From: Candidatus Nitrotoga sp. MKT
Lineage (GTDB): Bacteria; Pseudomonadota; Gammaproteobacteria; Burkholderiales; Gallionellaceae
Length of the DNA stretch: 64,000 nucleotides
Assembly (NCBI GenBank): GCA_003402345.1
Contig: QFXH01000002.1
Coordinates: 1 to 64,000 of the forward strand
Direction of reading: 5' to 3'
Made by a program: the position numbers and the translations under genes. Within the stretch, counting starts at the first letter, position 1. The number at the start of each line of letters is the position of its first letter. Positions 57,460 to 64,000 of this stretch are shown piece after piece. A model generated the notes under the pieces. It saw nothing but the letters and a program-made list of their open reading frames with translations. It did no database searches and had not been told where the DNA came from.

Positions 57460-58227
57460 TCAATGGGGATTTTTTTGCTCGGCAGTCATCCGCAACTCGG
57501 GCTGCACCTGCTGCAGGCTAGCTTGTTTGGGTTGAGTTACTACATTATGAGGTTGCTGGGTTAACTGGTCTTGCAGCGCCGTCTGATCGTTAACACTGAC
57601 TTGCTGATCGGCATTTTTCCTCAATTGACGTAACTTCTCCTCCTGAACACGCAAATTGCGTGCCGCCTCTTGCTGAGCATATAAATTACGCGTCGCCTCT
57701 TGGTACGCTGATGAAAGCGTTTTAAATTCAACCTCATCTGCCAGACTCGCACCGCTAGCACGTACAGAACCCTCGATATTGTCGCCACCCTGTGCATTCA
57801 ATGGTGGTGCAGCACCCTTGTCTCTTTCGCTAACCGGTGGGGTTTTCTGCCCTGAAGTGCTCTGCTGCGCGGTGGACTGCACCTGAGCATTCAATTGCGA
57901 TTGTTGATTAACGCTCTCCCTAGCCTGCTCCACTTGCTGGTTAAGAGACTGCGTGACTTCTTGCGCATGTAAGTTAAGCGTTTGCGTGACCTGATTCACC
58001 GCCTCTTCAGCGCTCTTGTATTCGTTTTGTACTTTTTCCTGCAGCTGGCGCAACTCCTCAATTCTTAAATCCCGTGCTATGTCAGCCTTAACACCGCTGA
58101 TATAGCGTTGCCCACGACCTAACAAATGGCCAAGAGTACGCGCTACTTTAGGTAGACGCTCCGGGCCGATGACAATGAATGCGACCACCGCAATCACCAT
58201 CATCTCGGAGAAATTAACGTCAAACAT
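57460..58227 (-). CDS. tatB: Sec-independent translocase TatB, extended C-terminus
   Basis: A 255-aa membrane-anchored partner of TatC. The conserved N-terminus MFDVNFSEMMVIAVVAFIVIGPERLP (helix plus hinge GPERLPK) and the following amphipathic helix are typical. The rest is a long Gln-rich coiled region (QSLNQQVEQARESVNQQSQLN, then QEATRNLYAQQEAARNLRVQEEKL). TatB is commonly 130-175 aa, so the extra 80 or more residues are unusual. Middle gene of tatABC. Confidence 0.95.
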   Translation of the reverse strand: MFDVNFSEMMVIAVVAFIVIGPERLPKVARTLGHLLGRGQRYISGVKADIARDLRIEELRQLQEKVQNEYKSAEEAVNQVTQTLNLHAQEVTQSLNQQVEQARESVNQQSQLNAQVQSTAQQSTSGQKTPPVSERDKGAAPPLNAQGGDNIEGSVRASGASLADEVEFKTLSSAYQEATRNLYAQQEAARNLRVQEEKLRQLRKNADQQVSVNDQTALQDQLTQQPHNVVTQPKQASLQQVQPELRMTAEQKNPH

Positions 58228-58242
58228 GGCTGCTAAATCGAT

Positions 58243-58476
58243 CTATACGTTGGTGTGACTCTTGTCTTTAACTTCGCCTTCAATGGTTTGACCACCCTGT
58301 TCCACTTGCTTTTGAGTATCATCCCTAACCACCTCTGGATCTGAGCGCATACCTTCCTTAAAGCCTTTCATCGCCCCCCCCAGATCGCTACCCATGTTGC
58401 GCAATTTTTTAGTACCAAATATGAGAATAACCACCAATAATACAATCAACCAGTGCCAAATACTGAATGAACCCAT
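58243..58476 (-). CDS. tatA: Sec-independent translocase TatA
   Basis: A 77-aa pore-forming subunit. The helix [19 protein letters not shown], the FGTKKLRN hinge and the amphipathic [16 protein letters not shown] are characteristic. It has a charged tail. The first of the three tat genes, 29 bp after hinT. Confidence 0.96.
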   Translation of the reverse strand: MGSFSIWHWLIVLLVVILIFGTKKLRNMGSDLGGAMKGFKEGMRSDPEVVRDDTQKQVEQGGQTIEGEVKDKSHTNV

Positions 58477-58505
58477 TTTTATCTCTCCTAAAAATTTAAG
58501 TGGCG

Positions 58506-58850
58506 TTAATCCCGCCGCACCATAGGTGGAATATTTCCGCCTATAATATGAATATGCAGGTGGAATACTTCTTGCCCTCCACCCTTGCCAGTGTTTATTA
58601 CAGTACGAAAGCCCTTGCTCAGCCCCTGCTCTTTTGCCAGTTTAGGCGCCAGCAACAACATCCTTCCCAGTAACGCCTCATGACTACCATCAGCTTCCAT
58701 CAGTGAAGCCAAATGCAACTTAGGGATCAACATAATATGCACTTGCGCGACTGGGTGGATGTCATGGAAGGCAAGTAACTCGCCGTCATCATACACCTTT
58801 CGGCAAGGTATATCACCGCGAACTATCTTGCAAAAAACACAATCATCCAC
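58506..58850 (-). CDS. hinT: HIT-family purine nucleoside phosphoramidase (HinT-like)
   Basis: A 114-aa histidine-triad protein. [17 protein letters not shown] is the zinc/N-terminal segment and the active-site triad is HLHIHIIGG. HinT proteins hydrolyse adenosine phosphoramidates. It lies between hisE and tatA, an order shared by many betaproteobacteria. Confidence 0.94.
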   Translation of the reverse strand: MDDCVFCKIVRGDIPCRKVYDDGELLAFHDIHPVAQVHIMLIPKLHLASLMEADGSHEALLGRMLLLAPKLAKEQGLSKGFRTVINTGKGGGQEVFHLHIHIIGGNIPPMVRRD

Positions 58851-58953
58851 TTTTTTCTCCCTGATTTCACTCCAACTCTATTAACCTGGTGACGGGAACC
58901 AGTAGGCACTCGCCATACTGACAAACCCCCTTCTAACCATGAAAAATGAAATA

Positions 58954-59283
58954 TCAGGAGGCGTTACTCTTACGGCCGGCTTTCTCATCAAGCCCGGAAA
59001 CCCCTACCCGTTGCGCCAGCTCTTCCAACACATCATTTACGCTCATACCATGCTGCGCTAGCAAAACCATACAATGAAACCACAGATCAGCGGTTTCGTA
59101 TACTAAATGTTGTTTATCACCGCTTTTAGCGGCCAACAGTACTTCCGTGGCTTCTTCACCGACTTTTTTCAGGATAGCATCTTCGCCTTTACCAAACAGT
59201 TTGGCTACATATGAACTTTCAACTGCAGCGTCTTTGCGCGCCACTATTGTTTCCATCAATTTTTGAAGAATGTCGTTTCTCAT
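58954..59283 (-). CDS. hisE: Phosphoribosyl-ATP pyrophosphatase
   Basis: A 109-aa all-helical NTP-pyrophosphohydrolase for histidine synthesis step two. [30 protein letters not shown] and [20 protein letters not shown] carry the metal-binding Glu and Asp residues. It starts 3 bp after hisI. The C-terminus ([10 protein letters not shown]) is variable. Confidence 0.96.
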   Translation of the reverse strand: MRNDILQKLMETIVARKDAAVESSYVAKLFGKGEDAILKKVGEEATEVLLAAKSGDKQHLVYETADLWFHCMVLLAQHGMSVNDVLEELAQRVGVSGLDEKAGRKSNAS

Positions 59284-59286
59284 TAC

Positions 59287-59682
59287 TTATGATTTTTTTT
59301 GATAAATTTCATCGGGCGCTTTAAGTACCGGGTCGATTGCCACCCACCTATTCTTTTCCAAGCGATTAAAGAAGCAACTGGCTCGCCCAGTATGACAGGC
59401 GATTCCACCAGCCTGCTCCACTTTCAATAAAATCACATCGCCGTCGCAATCAAGGCGAATTTCCTGCACCCTCTGAATATTGCCGGATTCTTCGCCCTTG
59501 TGCCACATTTTTTTACGCGAACGCGACCAATATGTCGCTTCACCCGATTGAACGGTACACTTTAAAGCCTCGCGATTCATCCACGCCATCATCAGCACAT
59601 GACCTGTACTTGCATCCTGTGCAATGACTGGCACTAATCCATCTGCCGCCCAGCTTACTTTATTCAACCAGATGTCGCTCAT
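59287..59682 (-). CDS. hisI: Phosphoribosyl-AMP cyclohydrolase
   Basis: A 131-aa zinc enzyme for histidine synthesis step three, here separate from his[17 protein letters not shown], the [18 protein letters not shown] block, and the zinc cysteines in DCDGD and [11 protein letters not shown] are all present. It overlaps hisF by 4 bp. Confidence 0.97.
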   Translation of the reverse strand: MSDIWLNKVSWAADGLVPVIAQDASTGHVLMMAWMNREALKCTVQSGEATYWSRSRKKMWHKGEESGNIQRVQEIRLDCDGDVILLKVEQAGGIACHTGRASCFFNRLEKNRWVAIDPVLKAPDEIYQKKS

Positions 59683-60437
59683 AACCGCACCACAATACCT
59701 TGTTGTGCCATATATTGCTTGGCCTGTTGTATCGTGTATTCACCATAATGAAAAATACTGGCCGCCAACACCGCATCCGCACCACCCAATTTCACGCCGT
59801 CCGCCAAATGCTGTAGCGTACCAGCGCCGCCGCTGGCGATAAGGGGAATTTCCAGCGCATCCGTCACCGCACGAATAAGTTGTAAATCATAACCAATCTT
59901 GCTGCCATCACGATCCATACTGGTAAGCAGAATTTCTCCCGCGCCCAGTGCCTGCATTTTTTTAGCCCATTCCACCACGCCCAAACCGGTAGCCTTACGT
60001 CCGCCATGGGTGAAGACCTCCCAACGACCAGGCTGAATCTGTTTGGCATCTATTGCCACCACGATACATTGCGAGCCGTAACGCCTTGCTGCATCTGCTA
60101 CCAATTGCGGATTGAGCACGGCAGACGTATTAATGCTTACCTTGTCGGCACCCGCGTTAAGCAGGTTGCGCACATCTTCCACTTGGCGCACACCGCCACC
60201 CACAGTAAGAGGAATAAAAACCTGCTCGGCCACCTGCTCAATGATGCGAAATAGAATACCACGGTCATCAGAACTGGCGGTGATGTCGAGAAAAGTTAAT
60301 TCGTCTGCACCCTGCTCATCGTAACGGCGTGCAATTTCTACCGGGTCGCCTGCATCGCGCAACTCAACAAAATGGACGCCCTTGACTACGCGACCAGCGG
60401 TTACGTCCAAACAAGGAATGATACGTTTGGCTAGCAT
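59679..60437 (-). CDS. hisF: Imidazole glycerol phosphate synthase, cyclase subunit
   Basis: A 252-aa TIM-barrel subunit that uses ammonia from HisH to make imidazole glycerol phosphate. [22 protein letters not shown] contains the first catalytic Asp. [10 protein letters not shown] and [15 protein letters not shown] contain the second. Gene order hisH-hisA-hisF-hisI-hisE is the usual operon. Confidence 0.98.
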   Translation of the reverse strand: MLAKRIIPCLDVTAGRVVKGVHFVELRDAGDPVEIARRYDEQGADELTFLDITASSDDRGILFRIIEQVAEQVFIPLTVGGGVRQVEDVRNLLNAGADKVSINTSAVLNPQLVADAARRYGSQCIVVAIDAKQIQPGRWEVFTHGGRKATGLGVVEWAKKMQALGAGEILLTSMDRDGSKIGYDLQLIRAVTDALEIPLIASGGAGTLQHLADGVKLGGADAVLAASIFHYGEYTIQQAKQYMAQQGIVVRL

Positions 60438-60477
60438 ATTATCTAATATGAGCGGGGGAAAATGGAAATCTCAACAC

Positions 60478-61236
60478 TTAACTTTTCACATTTCTATTCG
60501 CAGTTAACATATCTGCCAATTTTTGTGCTGCAGCAAAGTTCAAAGTATCTTCATAGATTGCCCGGCCAGTGATCGCGCCAGCAATACCATTATCCTGTAC
60601 CGCACACAGCGCATGCACATCGTCAAGATTAGTGATGCCGCCACTTGCAATGACTGGCACCTTAAGTTCACGAGCCAATTCCACAGTAGCGGGAATATTT
60701 ACGCCAGACAACATGCCATCACGCCCAATGTCAGTGTAGATGATGGCCTCAATACCATAACTTTCAAAACGCTTAGCCAGGTCAAGCACGTCATGCCCTG
60801 TCACCTTAGACCAGCCGTCCACGGCCACCTTGCCAGCATTAGCATCGAGTCCTACCATAACATGGCCTGGAAAAGCATCACAGGCCTCATGCAGAAAGCC
60901 CGGGGTTTTTACCGCTGCAGTGCCTATAATGACATACGTAACTCCAATATCGAGGTAGCGCTCTATAGTTCCCAGGTCACGAATACCACCACCCAACTGA
61001 ATTGGCACATCCAACCCAACCGCTTCCACAATACTACGGACAGCCGCTTCGTTCTTAGGTTTGCCGGCAAAAGCACCATTCAAATCAACCAAGTGTAGGC
61101 GGCGCGCGCCCTGGCTTAACCAATGTAGCGCCATCGATGCGGGGTCTTCGGAAAACACCGTGGCGTCTTCCATCACACCTTGGCGCAGGCGTACGCAATG
61201 TCCATCTTTTAAATCAATCGCGGGAATAATCAGCAT
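60478..61236 (-). CDS. hisA: ProFAR isomerase (HisA)
   Basis: A 252-aa TIM-barrel isomerase, paralogous to His[21 protein letters not shown] holds the catalytic Asp, and [14 protein letters not shown] the second. [17 protein letters not shown] is the phosphate-binding part. It is 40 bp upstream of hisF. Confidence 0.98.
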   Translation of the reverse strand: MLIIPAIDLKDGHCVRLRQGVMEDATVFSEDPASMALHWLSQGARRLHLVDLNGAFAGKPKNEAAVRSIVEAVGLDVPIQLGGGIRDLGTIERYLDIGVTYVIIGTAAVKTPGFLHEACDAFPGHVMVGLDANAGKVAVDGWSKVTGHDVLDLAKRFESYGIEAIIYTDIGRDGMLSGVNIPATVELARELKVPVIASGGITNLDDVHALCAVQDNGIAGAITGRAIYEDTLNFAAAQKLADMLTANRNVKS

Positions 61237-61272
61237 GACAGCACTATAAATAATATGAAAAAAATAAAAAAA

Positions 61273-61908
61273 TTAAACTGGCATCCAATTCACAAAGTTT
61301 TTCAATAACATTAGTCCAGCACCTTGACTCTTTTCTGGATGAAACTGCACAGCAAATAAATTATCGCGCGCGACGGCACAGACAAACGGCTGTGGATAGC
61401 AACTAGTAGCCTGCACAAACTGCGCATCCTGTGGACATACGTAGTAACTGTGCACAAAATAAAAACGCGCGTTCTGATCTATGCCTTCCCATAGCGGATG
61501 GTTACCATGTTGCACTTGATTCCACCCCATATGCGGCACCTTCAGCTTATTATTTTGCGCATCGCGCAAATTGCTGGTGAAGCGAACCACCCTACCCGGC
61601 AGGATGGCCAATCCCGGAATATCGCCTTCTTCACTGTGTTCAAACAGCATTTGCAAGCCAATACAAATGCCCAGAAAAGGCTTGGTTCGCGCCGCATGCA
61701 GCACTGCTGCCCGCAACCCGCGCATATCTAACTCGCGAATACAGTCTGGCATCGCACCTTGGCCAGGGAAAACCACACGCGCCGCCTGGTCAACTTCTTG
61801 CGGGTCGTCCGTCACCACGATAGACGCAGTTGGCGCAACAGTGCGCAATGCTTGGTACACCGAGCGCAGATTGCCCATACCGTAATCAATTATCGCAATA
61901 TCTACCAT
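61273..61908 (-). CDS. hisH: Imidazole glycerol phosphate synthase, glutaminase subunit
   Basis: A 211-aa class I glutamine amidotransferase feeding ammonia to HisF. IIDYGMGNLRSV begins the fold. The nucleophile is in FLGICIGLQMLFE, and the His/Glu pair is in AVQFHPEKSQGAG. It is 36 bp upstream of hisA. Confidence 0.98.
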   Translation of the reverse strand: MVDIAIIDYGMGNLRSVYQALRTVAPTASIVVTDDPQEVDQAARVVFPGQGAMPDCIRELDMRGLRAAVLHAARTKPFLGICIGLQMLFEHSEEGDIPGLAILPGRVVRFTSNLRDAQNNKLKVPHMGWNQVQHGNHPLWEGIDQNARFYFVHSYYVCPQDAQFVQATSCYPQPFVCAVARDNLFAVQFHPEKSQGAGLMLLKNFVNWMPV

Positions 61909-62015
61909 AGCTGTACGTGATTTTTATAAATCTAAATCCACAACATGCAACGCTCAATTTTATTGGGCGCATTATCTCATTGATTACTTTGTTTATTGAA
62001 GCGACTTGAGAATCT

Positions 62016-62603
62016 TTACAATGTACCCTTTGTGGATGGCATCATGCCTACCATACGCGGATCAACCTCCAGCGCCATACGCAAAGCACGACCGAATGCC
62101 TTGAACACAGTTTCCGCTTGATGGTGAGCATTTTTACCAACCAAATTATCGATGTGCAGTGTCACCAGCGCATGATTGACAAAGCCTTGGAAAAACTCAT
62201 GAACCAAGTCCACATCAAACTCACCTATGTTGGAACGCACAAAATTTACATTGAACACCAAACCGGGGCGACCGGAGATATCCAGCACTACGCGCGACAG
62301 GGCCTCGTCTAGTGGGACATAAGCATGGCCATAACGACGCAATCCCTTTTTGTCTTCTATCGCTTGGCTGAACGCCTGACCAAGAGTGATACCAATATCC
62401 TCGACAGTGTGATGCGCATCAATATGAAGATCACCCTTGGCAACTATATCCAAATCAACCATGCCATGACGTGCAACTTGATCGAGCATATGCTCGAGGA
62501 AAGGCAAACCGGTATCGAACTTGACCTTACCGCTACCATCTAAATCTAGCTTGATAGTGATCTGAGTTTCCAGGGTGTTACGAGTAACTTGCGCACTACG
62601 CAT
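62016..62603 (-). CDS. hisB: Imidazoleglycerol-phosphate dehydratase
   Basis: A 195-aa monofunctional dehydratase. [20 protein letters not shown], the manganese-site [11 protein letters not shown] and [21 protein letters not shown] are its signatures. The ATG at 62603 has an AGGGA site; the 35 codons upstream overlap hisC and are unconserved. A 107-bp gap before hisH is the largest within the his cluster. Confidence 0.97.
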   Translation of the reverse strand: MRSAQVTRNTLETQITIKLDLDGSGKVKFDTGLPFLEHMLDQVARHGMVDLDIVAKGDLHIDAHHTVEDIGITLGQAFSQAIEDKKGLRRYGHAYVPLDEALSRVVLDISGRPGLVFNVNFVRSNIGEFDVDLVHEFFQGFVNHALVTLHIDNLVGKNAHHQAETVFKAFGRALRMALEVDPRMVGMMPSTKGTL

Positions 62604-62623
62604 AATTTTCCCTAATGGACAGC

Positions 62624-63718
62624 CTAAACAAATTGATGAATACTTTCCTGCAATGCCCGTATGAACTGTTCGTTCTCCTGCGGAGTGCCCACCGTAACGC
62701 GTAGACAATCAACCAATAACGGATGGGATTTGCTCAAATTCTTGATTAACACACCCCGGTTTTTCAGTCCCTGAAAAACCTTATCAGCATGCATCACTCG
62801 AAATAAGATGAAATTGGCGTCACTCACATAAGGTCGTACATCCGCTACCCCCACCAGCCGCTCATATAGCCAAGCACGATCCTGTTTGATTTGCTCAGCC
62901 TGTCGTAACAGCACGTCGTGATTCTGCAACAATTTTTCCGCCACCTGCTGCGTCAACACATTTATATTATACGGCAAACGGAGCTTTTCTAACTGCGCTA
63001 GCCACACCTTACTACCCACCATAAAACCTAAGCGCAAACCAGCCATGCCAAGCTTGGAGAATGTGCGCATCACCAGCAGATTTGGATAGCGCGTCAGCAT
63101 GGGCATAAAACTAGCATTGGCAAAAGCATAATAGGCTTCGTCCACCACCACCAAGCCGGGAGCGGCCTCAATAATTTGAGCAATAACTTCCGCATCAAAA
63201 AGGTTTCCAGTGGGATTATTTGGATAGGACAAAAACACTAGCGCAGGTTGATGTTGTTGCATGGCCAGCAGCATGGCAGGCAAGTCCAGCGCAAAATCTT
63301 CTGTCAGCGGCACGCCTATATATTGCATCCCAGTAAAAGCTGCGATCATTTTGTACATCACAAATGATGGCTCAACGCTCAATAATGTAGCATTCGGCTT
63401 AGCGACCGCAAGCGCTAACAACTGGATGATCTCATCCGACCCATTTCCAAGCAATATATCCAAACTCTGTGGCAAACCAATCACGGCACGGATACTGGCC
63501 TTTAGTTTCTGGGCATCGGCGTCAGGGTATCGATTGATGGCGACATTCGCCACCAGGTGGGATATCTCCTCACGCAATGACTGTGGCAATGAATAAGGAT
63601 TTTCCATTGCATCCAATTTGACCATGCCAGTGCTATCGGACACAGGGTAAGCTTGCAGATCGAGCACTTCTTGGCGAAGCAAACTTTCAGGTGTTACACC
63701 AACATTGGTAGAAGACAT
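62624..63718 (-). CDS. hisC: Histidinol-phosphate aminotransferase
   Basis: A 364-aa PLP-dependent class II aminotransferase for histidine synthesis. [16 protein letters not shown] and [15 protein letters not shown] line the active site. VDEAYYAFA has the PLP Asp, and [16 protein letters not shown] the Schiff-base lysine. It leads the his-hinT-tat gene series; hisG and hisD are not in the window. Confidence 0.97.
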   Translation of the reverse strand: MSSTNVGVTPESLLRQEVLDLQAYPVSDSTGMVKLDAMENPYSLPQSLREEISHLVANVAINRYPDADAQKLKASIRAVIGLPQSLDILLGNGSDEIIQLLALAVAKPNATLLSVEPSFVMYKMIAAFTGMQYIGVPLTEDFALDLPAMLLAMQQHQPALVFLSYPNNPTGNLFDAEVIAQIIEAAPGLVVVDEAYYAFANASFMPMLTRYPNLLVMRTFSKLGMAGLRLGFMVGSKVWLAQLEKLRLPYNINVLTQQVAEKLLQNHDVLLRQAEQIKQDRAWLYERLVGVADVRPYVSDANFILFRVMHADKVFQGLKNRGVLIKNLSKSHPLLVDCLRVTVGTPQENEQFIRALQESIHQFV

Positions 63719-63759
63719 AGATTATCGGCACTGTTAAACAGAATCATTTTATCCTAATC

Positions 63760-63987
63760 GTGCTACATTCTGGTCAAATTTCCTTTGGCAATGCAATTTT
63801 TTACTCAAGCCAGCACTTCTCAATCACGCCTAGTCACTCTGTGCCACTTCGATACCTATTGGCCCCCACTACCAGACGGACTAAGGAACAGCCATATATG
63901 CGGTTACCCTGCGGCATAGGTAACCACCCACAGGGTGCGGGCGCGCAAACTTGGCGCAATATCGAACAGGTAGTACTTGACCCATAA
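63760..63987 (+). other. Unassigned open frame upstream of hisC
   Basis: The 282 bp beyond hisC hold an open plus-strand frame of 75 codons ending QTWRNIEQVVLDP. A second open frame in another phase has MQFFTQASTSQSRLVTLCHFDTYWPPLPDG. Neither has a good ribosome site or a domain I recognise. A frameshifted small gene is possible; the hisC promoter must also lie here. Confidence 0.25.
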
Positions 63988-64000
63988 AAACCACCTAAAT

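Overview
The window looks like a chromosome segment of an autotrophic betaproteobacterium, most likely a Nitrosomonadales/Gallionellaceae-type organism. This is inferred from gene content and order, not from a database search. Two Calvin-cycle enzymes (phosphoribulokinase, class I fructose-bisphosphatase) lie among housekeeping operons whose order is typical of betaproteobacteria: gpmI-envC-ctpA-moeB, rhodanese-grxC-secB-gpsA, leuS-lptE-holA, rpsF-priB-rpsR-rplI(-dnaB), and hisC-hisB-hisH-hisA-hisF-hisI-hisE-hinT-tatABC. No rRNA, tRNA, CRISPR array, phage or intact mobile element was found.

Layout. 1-250 is the cut-off start of an IS110 transposase. 0.5-3.7 kb (minus) holds a DUF3617 protein, a D-Ala-D-Ala carboxypeptidase and a TPR membrane protein. 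4-8.4 kb (minus) is pglL-rhodanese-grxC-secB-SH3-gpsA. 8.5-11.6 kb (minus) is a CHASE2 / SH3 / M48 envelope module. 12-17 kb (plus) is gpmI-envC-ctpA-moeB. 17.3-24.5 kb (minus) holds an orphan small gene, dsbD, cutA, holA, lptE and leuS. 24.6-29 kb (plus) is prkB, uvrD and a DUF481 protein. 29-32.4 kb (minus) is slt-cca. Then come fbp (plus), ubiB, dnaB and the rpsF operon (minus). 39-46 kb is the most accessory stretch: a frameshifted methyltransferase, an ICMT-like membrane protein, a PEP-CTERM protein, an 8-bp tandem repeat, a secreted subtilase under a cyclic-di-GMP-I riboswitch, an IS5 fossil and a Sel1-repeat protein. 46-56 kb (plus) is M23 peptidase-anmK, an Atm1-like ABC exporter, sucCD, galE and mgtE. 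56.7-63.7 kb (minus) is tatCBA, hinT and the his genes.

The signals that gene calling would miss are between genes. They are: a clear GEMM/c-di-GMP-I riboswitch upstream of the subtilase; a 140-bp MITE with a TAA target duplication ending 8 bp from the dnaB start codon; a 13-copy octamer array between the subtilase terminator and the PEP-CTERM promoter region; fossils of four transposase families (IS110, IS4, IS5, IS630); and a single-base frameshift in a poly-A run that splits a methyltransferase. The subtilase, riboswitch, octamer array and PEP-CTERM gene together form a plausible surface/exported-protein locus under second-messenger control. That grouping is inference from position.
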